Part shown: positions 49,776 through 59,720 of the stretch, in pieces
Numbering within the stretch: position 1 is the first letter of the stretch
Layout of the letters: every line of letters starts with the position of its first letter
Assembly (NCBI RefSeq): GCF_024586915.1
Contig: NZ_JANBVS010000017.1
Location: forward strand, 1 to 64,000
Reading direction: 5' to 3'
Origin: Bradyrhizobium sp. SRS-191
Lineage (GTDB): Bacteria > Pseudomonadota > Alphaproteobacteria > Rhizobiales > Xanthobacteraceae
Length of the DNA: 64,000 nt
The notes under the pieces: generated by a model
Told to the model about the DNA's origin: nothing
The model's database searches: none
What the model saw: only the letters and a program-made list of their open reading frames with translations
Made by a program: the position numbers and the translations under genes

Positions 49776-51620
49776 TCAGGTTGCCTGCCGGCGCAGGAAG
49801 GCCGGGATATCCAAATGGTCGTCGCCCTGTGGCGCGGGGGCCACAGGCGCGGGACGGCCATGGACGTCCAGACCCTGCGGAGCGGGACGGCGGGCGTACT
49901 CAGAGACAGGCGATTCGTGGCTTGCGACCTGCTGGGCAACGTTCCGCTGCGGTTTGCGTTCCGGCAGCGGCGGCATCTGCGGCATGGCCGGAGCAGCGTT
50001 GCGGCCCGACATCGGCGGCTCGCTCTCCTCGTCACGACGGCCGAGGCCGACATTGGCGAGACGCTGCAGCAGCGACATGCGGGTCTTTTGCGGATGCTCC
50101 TCGCCCTCATCGCCCCTCGCCTGCCGGATCTCGGCCTGGGCCGGCATCGGCAGGTCCTCGAACTTCGGCATGCGCGGCGCGCGGGTGGGAACCCGCTCGG
50201 CGGCCTGCGGGATGAAGGTCTCCGGCGGAGCAGCCGGCTCGACCGGCGCGGCGCGCTGGGCTTCCGGCTCGGGGAACAGCGACGGCTTCTGAGCGATCGG
50301 ACGCACGGTCACATCGCCATAGGACGCCGCGGTCGGGACCGGAGCGGGAGCCGGCGCCGGCTCGTTTGCCATGGCGGCAGCCACGGCAGCCAGGGTGTCG
50401 CGCTCGAGGTTCGGAGCCGGACGCGGCGCCGGAGCCACCGGCGCGGGCGCCGGTTGGGCCACGGCCGGAGCCACGGACGCCTGCTGCTCGAGCTTGGCAG
50501 CGCGTTCCGCCAGCCGCTGATTGTCGGCGCGCAGGCGCGCGGTCAGGTCGGCGAGACGGCTTTCAGGAAGACCCGCGTGAGCGGTCGGGGCGGCGGCAAT
50601 CGGAGCGACAGCCGCCGCCGGCTGTGCAGTCGTCGTGACGCCGCGGTTGAACTGCGCCTGCTCGATGCCGGTGGCAACGACGGAGACGCGGATCAGGCCG
50701 TCGAGCGATTCGTCGAAGGTGGCGCCGACGATGATGTTGGCGTCCTGGTCGACCTCCTCGCGGATGCGGGTCGCGGCTTCGTCGACCTCGAACAGGGTCA
50801 GGTCCTTGCCGCCGGTGATCGAGATCAACAGGCCGCGGGCGCCCTTCATCGAGGAATCGTCGATCAGCGGGTTGGCGATCGCGGCTTCGGCAGCCGTCAG
50901 CGCGCGCTTCTCGCCCGACGCCTCGCCGGTGCCCATCATCGCCTTGCCCATCTCACGCATGACGGCGCGGACGTCGGCGAAGTCGAGGTTGATCAGGCCT
51001 TCCTTGACCATGAGGTCGGTGATGCAGGCCACGCCCGAATACAGCACCTGGTCGGCCATCGCGAACGCGTCGGCAAAGGTGGTCTTCTCGTTGGCGACCC
51101 GGAACAGGTTCTGGTTCGGGATGATCAGCAAGGTGTCGACCACCTTGTGCAGCTCGGAGATGCCGGACTCCGCGGTGCGCATGCGGCGCGCGCCTTCGAA
51201 GTGGAACGGCTTGGTGACGACACCCACGGTGAGGATGTTCATCTCGCGCGCGGTCTTGGCGATGACCGGAGCAGCACCCGTGCCGGTGCCGCCGCCCATG
51301 CCGGCGGTCACGAACACCATGTTGGCGCCCGAGAGATGATCGCGGATCTCGTCGATCACCTCCTGCGCGGCGGCAGCGCCGACGTCCGGCTGCGAGCCGG
51401 CGCCCAACCCTTGCGTCACCTGCGTGCCCATCTGGATGATGCGCTGCGCCTTCGACATGGTCAGCGCCTGCGCGTCGGTGTTGGCGACGACGAAGTCGAC
51501 ACCCTGCAGGCCGGCCGTGATCATGTTGTTGACGGCGTTGCCGCCCGCGCCGCCGACGCCGAACACCGTGATCCGGGGCTTCAGCTCGTGGATATCAGGA
51601 GGGGTAATAGTGAGTGCCAT
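49776..51620 (-). CDS. ftsZ: Cell division GTPase FtsZ
   Basis: The 614-residue tubulin homologue forms the division ring. The GTPase core occupies about residues 10-320, with GVGGAGGNAVNNM near the start, the tubulin signature GGGTGTG at 109-115 and NLDFADVRAVM of the T7-loop region. A Pro/Ala-rich intrinsically disordered linker of about 280 residues follows, and the C-terminal FtsA-binding peptide DIPAFLRRQ is at 604-612. The linker is much longer than in E. coli but usual for Bradyrhizobium-type FtsZ. It follows ftsA by 90 bases and is the last gene before the terminator. Confidence 0.97.
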   Translation of the reverse strand: MALTITPPDIHELKPRITVFGVGGAGGNAVNNMITAGLQGVDFVVANTDAQALTMSKAQRIIQMGTQVTQGLGAGSQPDVGAAAAQEVIDEIRDHLSGANMVFVTAGMGGGTGTGAAPVIAKTAREMNILTVGVVTKPFHFEGARRMRTAESGISELHKVVDTLLIIPNQNLFRVANEKTTFADAFAMADQVLYSGVACITDLMVKEGLINLDFADVRAVMREMGKAMMGTGEASGEKRALTAAEAAIANPLIDDSSMKGARGLLISITGGKDLTLFEVDEAATRIREEVDQDANIIVGATFDESLDGLIRVSVVATGIEQAQFNRGVTTTAQPAAAVAPIAAAPTAHAGLPESRLADLTARLRADNQRLAERAAKLEQQASVAPAVAQPAPAPVAPAPRPAPNLERDTLAAVAAAMANEPAPAPAPVPTAASYGDVTVRPIAQKPSLFPEPEAQRAAPVEPAAPPETFIPQAAERVPTRAPRMPKFEDLPMPAQAEIRQARGDEGEEHPQKTRMSLLQRLANVGLGRRDEESEPPMSGRNAAPAMPQMPPLPERKPQRNVAQQVASHESPVSEYARRPAPQGLDVHGRPAPVAPAPQGDDHLDIPAFLRRQAT

Positions 51621-51710
51621 GATTGCCTCTCGATCACGCGCGCGTGGGTTCGCCCCGGCCGCCGGCCGTGGGTGGTGTTGTTGGAATTCGCATGGGGTGG
51701 AAAGCGGTCA

Positions 51711-53030
51711 TCAGAAGCCCTCGCGTAGCCATCGTCCGACCTTTCCGAAATAGCCGTCGGTTCCTGTCCCGACCTGCCGCGTATGCCGCGGTTCGACGTG
51801 TTCGAGATGCGCGTATTGCGGATAGACCAGGAGCCCGGTGGGCACCGCGAAGGCGGCGTTCTTGGCCTCGCTGGGGAGACGGCCGAAGCCGAGCGGACGG
51901 CCGACGCGCACCGGGCGGTCGAGGATCCGGGTCGCAAGCTCGACCAGACCCGTCAGCTGGGAGGCGCCTCCGCTGAGGACGACGCGCGCCTTGGGTTCTG
52001 CCGCAAAGGGCGAATCCTTCAGCCGGTCGCGGACCATTTCAAAAATCTCCTCTGCGCGGTGCCTGACGATGTTCGCGATGGTGGCGCGGGACACGATCTG
52101 CGGAACATCCCGCTCGTTGTCACCGGCCGTCGGAACAGACATCAACTCACGCGCGTCGGACCCGCCAGTCAGCACCGTGCCATATAACGTCTTGATTCGC
52201 TCGGCATCTGCAATGCACGCTGATAGTCCGCGCGCAAGATCCATGGTCACGTGATGCCCGCCGAGCGCAAATCCGGAGGCATGGACGAAGCGCCCGCCCG
52301 AATAGATCGCGATCGTCGTGGTGCCCGCCCCCATCTCGACCACGGCCGCGCCGAGATCGGCCTCGTCGTCGGTCAGCACCGAGAGCCCGGCAACATACGG
52401 GCTCGCCGCCATCGCCTCGACGTTGAGATGGCAGCGCTCGACCACGAGCATCAGGTTCTTGGCGACGGTGGCGTCGGTCGTGACAACGTTCATGTCGACG
52501 CCGAACTGCCGCGCCAGCATGCCGCGGGGATCCCGGATGCCCTTCACGCCATCGAGCGTGTAGCCGACCGGCAAGGCGTGCAGCACCGCCCGCCCGTCAC
52601 CGGTCGCATGGTGCATCCCGGTGGAGGTCACGCGGCTGACATCGGCCTGGGTCACGGCGCCGCCGCGAATGTCGGAGGTCGCTTCGATCAGATGGCCCAT
52701 AACGCGGCCGCCGGCGACCGGCAGCAGCACGGACTCCACGCGCACTTTGGCCATGCGCTCGGCCAGCGCGACGGCCTGCCGCACAGCCTGCTCGCATTCG
52801 ACGGGATCGACGACCGCGCCGGCCTTGACGCCGCGCGACTGGATCTGGCTGTAGCCGATCAGTTCCACGGCGTGCGTCCGGCCGCGTAGCGCGTCGCTCG
52901 GCGGCGCCGGCTTCAGCCGCGCGATCATGCAGGCGATCTTGCTGGTGCCGACGTCGAGCGAGGCCACCAGCGCGGTGCGCTTCTGGCCCATCGGGCGAGT
53001 CTTCGGAGTCTGGCGATCGAAGCCGGTCAT
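51711..53030 (-). CDS. ftsA: Cell division protein FtsA
   Basis: The 439-residue actin-like protein tethers FtsZ to the membrane. The ATP-binding segment VASLDVGTSKIACMIA is near residue 22, the SHS2/1C domain follows, and the second phosphate motif is VVEMGAGTTTIAIY with LSGGASQLTGL later. The C-terminus ends in a basic amphipathic segment (GKVGRWLREGF), the membrane-targeting helix. The start ATG overlaps the ftsQ stop by 4 bases. Confidence 0.96.
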   Translation of the reverse strand: MTGFDRQTPKTRPMGQKRTALVASLDVGTSKIACMIARLKPAPPSDALRGRTHAVELIGYSQIQSRGVKAGAVVDPVECEQAVRQAVALAERMAKVRVESVLLPVAGGRVMGHLIEATSDIRGGAVTQADVSRVTSTGMHHATGDGRAVLHALPVGYTLDGVKGIRDPRGMLARQFGVDMNVVTTDATVAKNLMLVVERCHLNVEAMAASPYVAGLSVLTDDEADLGAAVVEMGAGTTTIAIYSGGRFVHASGFALGGHHVTMDLARGLSACIADAERIKTLYGTVLTGGSDARELMSVPTAGDNERDVPQIVSRATIANIVRHRAEEIFEMVRDRLKDSPFAAEPKARVVLSGGASQLTGLVELATRILDRPVRVGRPLGFGRLPSEAKNAAFAVPTGLLVYPQYAHLEHVEPRHTRQVGTGTDGYFGKVGRWLREGF

Positions 53031-54076
53031 GCGTCACCGGCTTTCTTCTTGGACTTCTTGTCCTTGAACAGATCATCGCGCGCCTTCGCGGCGTCGTCCG
53101 ACAGCTGCACCGTCAGCCGGTCCGACAGCCGCATGTCGATGGCGACGATGTCGCGCGAGAACAGTCTGTCGTCCTGGTCGAGCTGGCTCAGCGTCGCCAG
53201 CGCATTGCCGACGTCGTTCTCAGGCAAACGAATGTCGAGGCCGTCCTTGGTGCGCAGGTTCCAGCGGCGCTCGCCGACGAAAACCGCGGCCTTGGTCACG
53301 GCACGCACCTGCGGATAGCGGGCGAGCAGCGCGAGGAAATCGCGCGCACGGCTCTCGGCGCCCTTGCCGACCACGAGCGGCAGAGTGAGGAAGCGGCGCG
53401 ACACATATTGTTCGAGCACGGCGCCGTCATCGGCGATCACCGAGAGGCGGCCCTCCTGCTGCCAGAGCGCGAACGCCTTGCGCTCGACGATGTCGATCTG
53501 CAGCTGGTTCGGGAAGAACTTCTGCACCGTCGCTTCGGCGATCCAGGGGTTGGCCTTGAGCTTGTCGCGAACGGCGGCCGCATCCAGGAACAGCAGCGAC
53601 GAGCGGCCGGAGACGCCACCGATCGCGAGGATCTCGTCCTGGGTCAGCTGCTTGCGGCCGTTGATCGCGACCGCGGTGATCCGGAAGCCGGCCGCGTTGG
53701 CCAGCGCGTTGCGGGTGTCGGACAGCGCCGCATTGACGTCCTGGGCGTGACCGCCCTTGACGATGCCGAGCCAGACGCTGCCGAACAGCAGGCCGACCGT
53801 CGCCACGGTGCCGAGCCGGCGCGGCAGATAGCGCTCGACGAACTCGACGATGCGGGGCGGCGCCTCGCGCTCGGCCATTGGCGCGAGCGCGGCCGACCGG
53901 TGATCTCTGGGGGCAGGCTGACCGCGGTGCGACTGCTTCTTGCCTGCGCGCGCGAACGTCAATCGCGGCAGACGGGCTGAGACATACTCGCGCAGCAGGA
54001 TTGCCGCGCCAAGGGCAGCGGCTTTGAGGTTCGCTTGAGGCCTCTGCGATCGAGCGAGGCGTCCTGCACCATCCAT
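53027..54076 (-). CDS. ftsQ: Cell division protein FtsQ
   Basis: The 349-residue bitopic protein has a basic cytoplasmic N-terminal region of about 85 residues, one transmembrane helix (about 90-108), a POTRA domain with FRITAVAINGRKQLTQDEILAIGG and a beta domain that follows. It scaffolds FtsL, FtsB and late division proteins in the periplasm. The Lys-rich end (KDKKSKKKAGDA) is unusual but common in rhizobial homologues as far as I recall. It overlaps ftsA by 4 bases and begins 290 bases after the end of ddl, past a hairpin. Confidence 0.93.
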   Translation of the reverse strand: MDGAGRLARSQRPQANLKAAALGAAILLREYVSARLPRLTFARAGKKQSHRGQPAPRDHRSAALAPMAEREAPPRIVEFVERYLPRRLGTVATVGLLFGSVWLGIVKGGHAQDVNAALSDTRNALANAAGFRITAVAINGRKQLTQDEILAIGGVSGRSSLLFLDAAAVRDKLKANPWIAEATVQKFFPNQLQIDIVERKAFALWQQEGRLSVIADDGAVLEQYVSRRFLTLPLVVGKGAESRARDFLALLARYPQVRAVTKAAVFVGERRWNLRTKDGLDIRLPENDVGNALATLSQLDQDDRLFSRDIVAIDMRLSDRLTVQLSDDAAKARDDLFKDKKSKKKAGDA

Positions 54077-54237
54077 TGCACGAGCTCATCAACTGTTGCG
54101 CCCGCAATACTCGCGGACCCACGCCACGGTCCCGGCGGCTGGCGACCATCGCAAGAGCGAGGTCACGACCCGGCAGCCGAGCACCACTGAGGCGCCAGCG
54201 TTAACCTTCGGACGTCCTGGTAAACAAAAAGTAAAAT

Positions 54238-54279
54238 AGGTCCGGAGAGATGATTTTTTTCTCCGATTTATGAGGACCT
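54238..54279 (-). terminator. Terminator-like hairpin between ddl and ftsQ
   Basis: On the minus strand, outer arms AGGTCC/GGACCT enclose an inner GGAGA/TCTCC pair with an A-rich loop and a 9-base bulge; the hairpin is followed by ATTTTACTTTTTG. It lies 87 bases past the ddl stop in an AT-rich patch. Confidence 0.5.
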
Positions 54280-54365
54280 TGCCCGGAATTCTTAAGCATT
54301 TTACGGGTTACAGGAACCACCGGGCGACGCCGGGCCGGGTTCCTCCGGTGCGACTACCGCACACT

Positions 54366-55358
54366 TTATGATCGGCGCACACGGCGGTCCGCCAAGTCGA
54401 TCTGCTGCTGCAGGAAGTCGGCGAAGCCAATGCCCTGGGCCGCGAGCGCCTTCGGATAGAGCGAGGCGGCGGTCAGCCCGGGCAGCGTGTTGGTCTCCAA
54501 ATAGACCGGGCCGCTGGCCGAGACGATGAAGTCGGTGCGTGAATAGCCGCCGCAGGACAAGGCGCGATGGGCCTTGATCGCCTCTCGCTGCAGCGACGCC
54601 GTCACCTCAGGACTGAAGCGCCCCGGACAGATCTCCTTCGTGGCCGCAGCGAGGTACTTCGCGAAATAGTTGAAGGCGCCGTCGGCCGGCAGGATCTCGA
54701 TCGGCGGCAGCGCGATCAGCGATCCATCGGCCTGCTCGAGCACGCCGCAGGTCGCCTCCGTCCCGGTGACGAACGGCTCGAGGAGATACTCCTCGGTCGC
54801 GGCGGCCGCCTTCACGGCAATGAGGTCCTGCTTGGCGTTGACGAAGATCAGTCCGAAGCTGGAGCCGTCCTTGACGGGCTTGGCGATCAGGCGGCCATAG
54901 CGCGCCAGTGCAGACTCGGCGTCATCAAGCGCAACGCCTTCGGCCGCGGTGACACCGCCGAGCACAGCGAACCGCTTGGCTGCCACCTTGTCGAAGGCGA
55001 GATGGGACGATGCCGAACTCGAGCCGGTGAACGGCACGCCGCGCATCTCACACATCAGTTGAAGCTCGCCGTTCTCGGCGCGTCCGCCATGAAGCCCGAG
55101 CACCAGCAGTCGGTCTTCGGCGCTGGCACGATCGAGCGCCTCTGCCAGTGTCCCGATCCGGGCGCCGTCGGCGGTGAACGGCTCCTCGAACGGCTTGGCA
55201 TGGGCGACCAGCGCCTGGCCGCTCGCGTGATGCACGGTATCGTCGGCGTCCCAGAACCAGAGGTCGGCTTGCGGCAACGCCGCGTGCAGCGCCTTGGCGC
55301 TGGCGACCGAGACGAGACGTTCCTTGTTGGTGCCGCCGAACAGAATCGTGGTGCGCAT
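54366..55358 (-). CDS. ddl: D-alanine--D-alanine ligase
   Basis: The 330-residue ATP-grasp enzyme joins two D-alanines for peptidoglycan precursors. The N-terminal substrate loop is GGTNKERLVSV with the glutamate and serine of the family kept. The second landmark, normally HGxxGEDGxxQ, reads LHGGRAENGELQ, and the C-terminal metal/phosphate motif is YLETNTLPGLT with SLYPK. It is therefore a divergent but complete Ddl; its place between murB and ftsQ is the normal dcw position. ATG at 55358 is used; a preceding TTG gives one extra residue. Confidence 0.88.
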   Translation of the reverse strand: MRTTILFGGTNKERLVSVASAKALHAALPQADLWFWDADDTVHHASGQALVAHAKPFEEPFTADGARIGTLAEALDRASAEDRLLVLGLHGGRAENGELQLMCEMRGVPFTGSSSASSHLAFDKVAAKRFAVLGGVTAAEGVALDDAESALARYGRLIAKPVKDGSSFGLIFVNAKQDLIAVKAAAATEEYLLEPFVTGTEATCGVLEQADGSLIALPPIEILPADGAFNYFAKYLAAATKEICPGRFSPEVTASLQREAIKAHRALSCGGYSRTDFIVSASGPVYLETNTLPGLTAASLYPKALAAQGIGFADFLQQQIDLADRRVRRS

Positions 55359-55426
55359 CAATGGCTTCTCGATTGATCTCAGAACGCGGTTGCGACACTG
55401 CGGACTTCACGTGAGCCGGCGGGTTG

Positions 55427-56350
55427 TCAGCTCGCCTTGATTCCGATCCGCTTGATTTCCCACTGCAGCTCGATGCCAGAGCTCGCCTTGACGCGTTCGC
55501 GCACGGTCTCACCCAGAGTCTCGATGTCGTCGGCGGTCGCGTTGCCAGTGTTGATCAGGAAATTGCAGTGCATCTCCGAGACCTGGGCGCTGCCGACCTT
55601 GAGGCCGCGGCAGCCCGCGGCATCGACCAGCTTCCAGGCCGAATGCCCCGGCGGGTTCTTGAAGGTCGAGCCGCCGGTCTTCTCGCGGATCGGCTGCGCC
55701 GTCTCGCGATGCGCCTGCACATCGGCCATGCGCGCCCGGATTGCCTCCGGCGCTGATGGCGTGCCGCGGAAACGCGCGGCCGTAAAGATCAGCGCGGGAT
55801 CTGTGCCGCTCGCACGGTAGGTGAACTTCATGTCGGCATTGCTGAAGCGATGCGTCCTGCCCTGACGGTCTACCGCCGTCGCCTCGACGAGAATATCCTT
55901 GGTCTCGCCGCCATTGGCGCCGGCATTCATGCGGAGCGCGCCACCGATGGTGCCGGGAATGCCGAACAGGAATTCCAAGCCGGCGAGATTGGCTGACGCC
56001 GCGACCTCGGCGACACGCTTGTCGAGCACGGCTGTGCCGGCGGTGACGATATCGTCCTCCGCCTTGACCTCGCCGAACGCGCGCGGCGCCAAACGGATCA
56101 CGACGCCCGGCACGCCGCCATCGCGTACGATCATGTTGGAGCCGACGCCGATGACGTAGACTGCAAGCTCATCCGGCAGGTGCTTCAGAAAGTAGGCGAG
56201 GTCGTCAGCGTCGGCCGGCGTGAAAAGCACTTGCGCCGGTCCGCCGACGCGAAACCAGGTGAGCGGCGCGAGACTCTCATTGGCGAGCAGCCGCCCGCGC
56301 AGCTCAGGCATGGCGGCTTTGAGATCGGGCGTGATGTCGGGGAAGCTCAC
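55427..56350 (-). CDS. murB: UDP-N-acetylenolpyruvoylglucosamine reductase
   Basis: The 307-residue FAD enzyme reduces enolpyruvyl-UDP-GlcNAc to UDP-MurNAc. The FAD-binding region shows YVIGVGSNMIVRDGGVPGVVIRL and the GIPGTIGGALRMNAGANGGE loop. The catalytic serine lies in KTGGSTFKNPPGHSAWKLVDAAGCRG, and the final glutamate region is IELQWEIKRIG. This is a type II MurB by length. It starts with GTG four bases after the murC stop, showing coupling. Confidence 0.95.
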   Translation of the reverse strand: MSFPDITPDLKAAMPELRGRLLANESLAPLTWFRVGGPAQVLFTPADADDLAYFLKHLPDELAVYVIGVGSNMIVRDGGVPGVVIRLAPRAFGEVKAEDDIVTAGTAVLDKRVAEVAASANLAGLEFLFGIPGTIGGALRMNAGANGGETKDILVEATAVDRQGRTHRFSNADMKFTYRASGTDPALIFTAARFRGTPSAPEAIRARMADVQAHRETAQPIREKTGGSTFKNPPGHSAWKLVDAAGCRGLKVGSAQVSEMHCNFLINTGNATADDIETLGETVRERVKASSGIELQWEIKRIGIKAS

Positions 56351-56354
56351 TGCC

Positions 56355-57758
<1,404 letters not shown>

Positions 57759-58116
57759 GGGGCGTCTCGTCTCAAGGGGGCTCCGCCGCGCCCTTCGGAG
57801 GGCGAGCGGCCGCGAATCACTGGCCCTTCTTGCAAGACATGGCTGACCGGGACAAGCCCGCTTCGACCGCAAAAATTGCCGAATTCAGGGTCAATCGCCT
57901 GACTTTGGGCGATTTTCCCGTTCCGATCACCAAAACCCTGGGAACTCCGGCCCCCGCCTTCCGACCTTTCACGGTTCCTTAAGTGCAACCTCAGCTCGGA
58001 CCCGCGCAGTCTGATACCTGCAGTTTTTGCGCGTTCACTCCGCGCACAGCCGTGGCATGGCGGTATCCAGCCGCGGCCACACGCGCCGCGTGCAATGCCG
58101 ATGGAGTGACCTCACG
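57759..58116. other. Divergent region between murC and the carbonic anhydrase gene
   Basis: These 358 bases carry the murC promoter to the left and the carbonic anhydrase promoter to the right. The part near 57860-57985 is less GC-rich and may contain both. No gene, hairpin or repeat stands out. Confidence 0.45.
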
Positions 58117-58854
58117 ATGTGCGCGCTGTGTGAAACCGAATCTCCCCTCCTGTCCCGTCGCCGGCTGCTCGGCAGGGGCGCCGGCTTGCTGGCCGCAGCC
58201 ACGCTCGGGCTCGGCACCGGCACCGCCTGGGCCAAGGATAAGAAAGAGACCGCGCCTGCGCCCAACGCCATCTCGGCCGACGAGGCGTTGAAGCGGATCA
58301 TGGACGGCAATGCGCGCTACGCCGCCGGCAATCTGGACAACAAGGATTTCTCGGCCGGACGCGCCGCGCGCGCCACCGCGCAATATCCGATCGCGGCGAT
58401 CGTGAGCTGCGCGGATTCCCGCGTCGCGCCTGAGCTGGTGTTCGATCAGGCTCCGGGCGAGCTGTTCGTGGTCCGCGTCGCCGGCAATTTCGTCAATGAC
58501 GACGGTCTGGCCAGCCTCGAATATGGCGTGAAGTTCCTCGGCATTCCGCTCGTGCTCGTTCTCGGCCATAGCGGCTGCGGCGCCGTCGACGCCACCATCA
58601 AGGTGTTGAAGGACGGCACCAAGCTGCCGGGCCATCTGCCGGAGCTGGTGAACGCGCTGAAGCCGGGCGTGGAGGCCGCGATCGCCAAGAAGCCGCAGGA
58701 TCTGCTGGCGGAAGCGACGAAGGAGAACGTCCGCCACAACGTCCAGCGCCTGGCGAAGGCCAAGCCGATCGTCAGCAAGATGGTTGGCGACGGCAGGGTG
58801 AAGATCCTCGGCGGCGTCTACGATATCGAGTCCGGCCGCGTCGTCACGCTCTGA
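58117..58854 (+). CDS. Periplasmic beta-carbonic anhydrase with Tat signal
   Basis: The 245-residue enzyme interconverts CO2 and bicarbonate. It begins with a twin-arginine-type signal (LSRRRLLGRGAGLLAAATLG) ending AWA, so the folded zinc enzyme should be exported. The beta-class active site is complete: Cys98-x-Asp100-x-Arg102 in VSCADSRVAPE, and His151 and Cys154 in GHSGCGAV. Start ATG at 58117 gives the signal; a longer frame is not signal-like. It is transcribed against the dcw genes, and its last 11 bases overlap the end of the convergent regulator gene. Confidence 0.92.
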   Translation: MCALCETESPLLSRRRLLGRGAGLLAAATLGLGTGTAWAKDKKETAPAPNAISADEALKRIMDGNARYAAGNLDNKDFSAGRAARATAQYPIAAIVSCADSRVAPELVFDQAPGELFVVRVAGNFVNDDGLASLEYGVKFLGIPLVLVLGHSGCGAVDATIKVLKDGTKLPGHLPELVNALKPGVEAAIAKKPQDLLAEATKENVRHNVQRLAKAKPIVSKMVGDGRVKILGGVYDIESGRVVTL

Positions 58855-59698
58855 CGCTGGCAGACGACAGCGCGCGGTCGGCACGCTCGCCGGCCGCAGC
58901 GAGCCAGCAGATCTGATGACAGAACCAGGCCTCGACGGACTCCACGAACCCCGGCGTCAGCGACAATCGCTGGCGCCGCTCGTCGAAGCGCAGCAGACGT
59001 CGCTGTTCCATCGCCGCGAGCAGGTTGCGGATATGCGAGCGTGACACACCGAGCGAGGCTGCGAGCTCCGCGGTGGACACATCGACTGCGGTCCGGCCAG
59101 CAGCCGAGTGGGCGACGAGCGTCAGCGCCAGATGAATGCCGCTGTCGTGCTCGTCCGTCCAGGCGAGATCCGGAAAGCTCGTCAGCGGCCGGTTGGCGCG
59201 GCACAGCCAGGTCGCGCATTGCCGGATCATCTCGGAGAAGAAGGTATCGTCGCCGTGCAGGCGCCGGCTCAACTGCTCGCCCCGCGTCAGCTGGGCGTGG
59301 CAGTCGAGGTGAAGGGCGAGCCAGCCCCGGAGGCCATCGAGGATGACAGGCCCGGGTATCAAATAGCGGATGCGGGCATCGTCGGGATCGCGCTCCACCT
59401 TCACCAGCGACAGACCGCGCAGCATCGCCACGAAAACCGCCGTCTGCCGCGGCCCGGGCAGCCGGGCCTGCAACCGAGTCAAGGTCGGACGCTCGGTGGC
59501 GTCGCGGGCCGACACATGCATCATGACGATATGCGCCGCGATCTCGGTCGGGGCGCGCTGTCCGAACAGCTTGATCATTAGGCGCTGGCCGCGCAGCGGC
59601 GCGACCATCTGGTCGCAGAAGCTGACGAAGACCGGGACGAAGCACGGATGATCCCGCAGGCGCATCGGGTCGTGCTGCGGCTGCGCAAGTCCGCTCAT
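58844..59698 (-). CDS. Winged-helix transcriptional regulator (MarR-like C-terminus)
   Basis: The 284-residue protein has no signal. The N-terminal 200 residues are not recognised. The C-terminal part (about 195-255) is a winged helix-turn-helix with VSTAELAASLGVSRSHIRNLLAAME and RLLRFDERRQRLSLTPG as the wing, as in MarR or replication-initiator-like regulators. Start is the ATG at 59698. It lies 22 bases downstream of murG and ends in antisense overlap with the carbonic anhydrase gene, so it could control that gene or be a passenger in the dcw operon. Confidence 0.75.
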   Translation of the reverse strand: MSGLAQPQHDPMRLRDHPCFVPVFVSFCDQMVAPLRGQRLMIKLFGQRAPTEIAAHIVMMHVSARDATERPTLTRLQARLPGPRQTAVFVAMLRGLSLVKVERDPDDARIRYLIPGPVILDGLRGWLALHLDCHAQLTRGEQLSRRLHGDDTFFSEMIRQCATWLCRANRPLTSFPDLAWTDEHDSGIHLALTLVAHSAAGRTAVDVSTAELAASLGVSRSHIRNLLAAMEQRRLLRFDERRQRLSLTPGFVESVEAWFCHQICWLAAAGERADRALSSASVRA

Positions 59699-59720
59699 GC
59701 CCGGCCTGCGCGCGCCCCGC

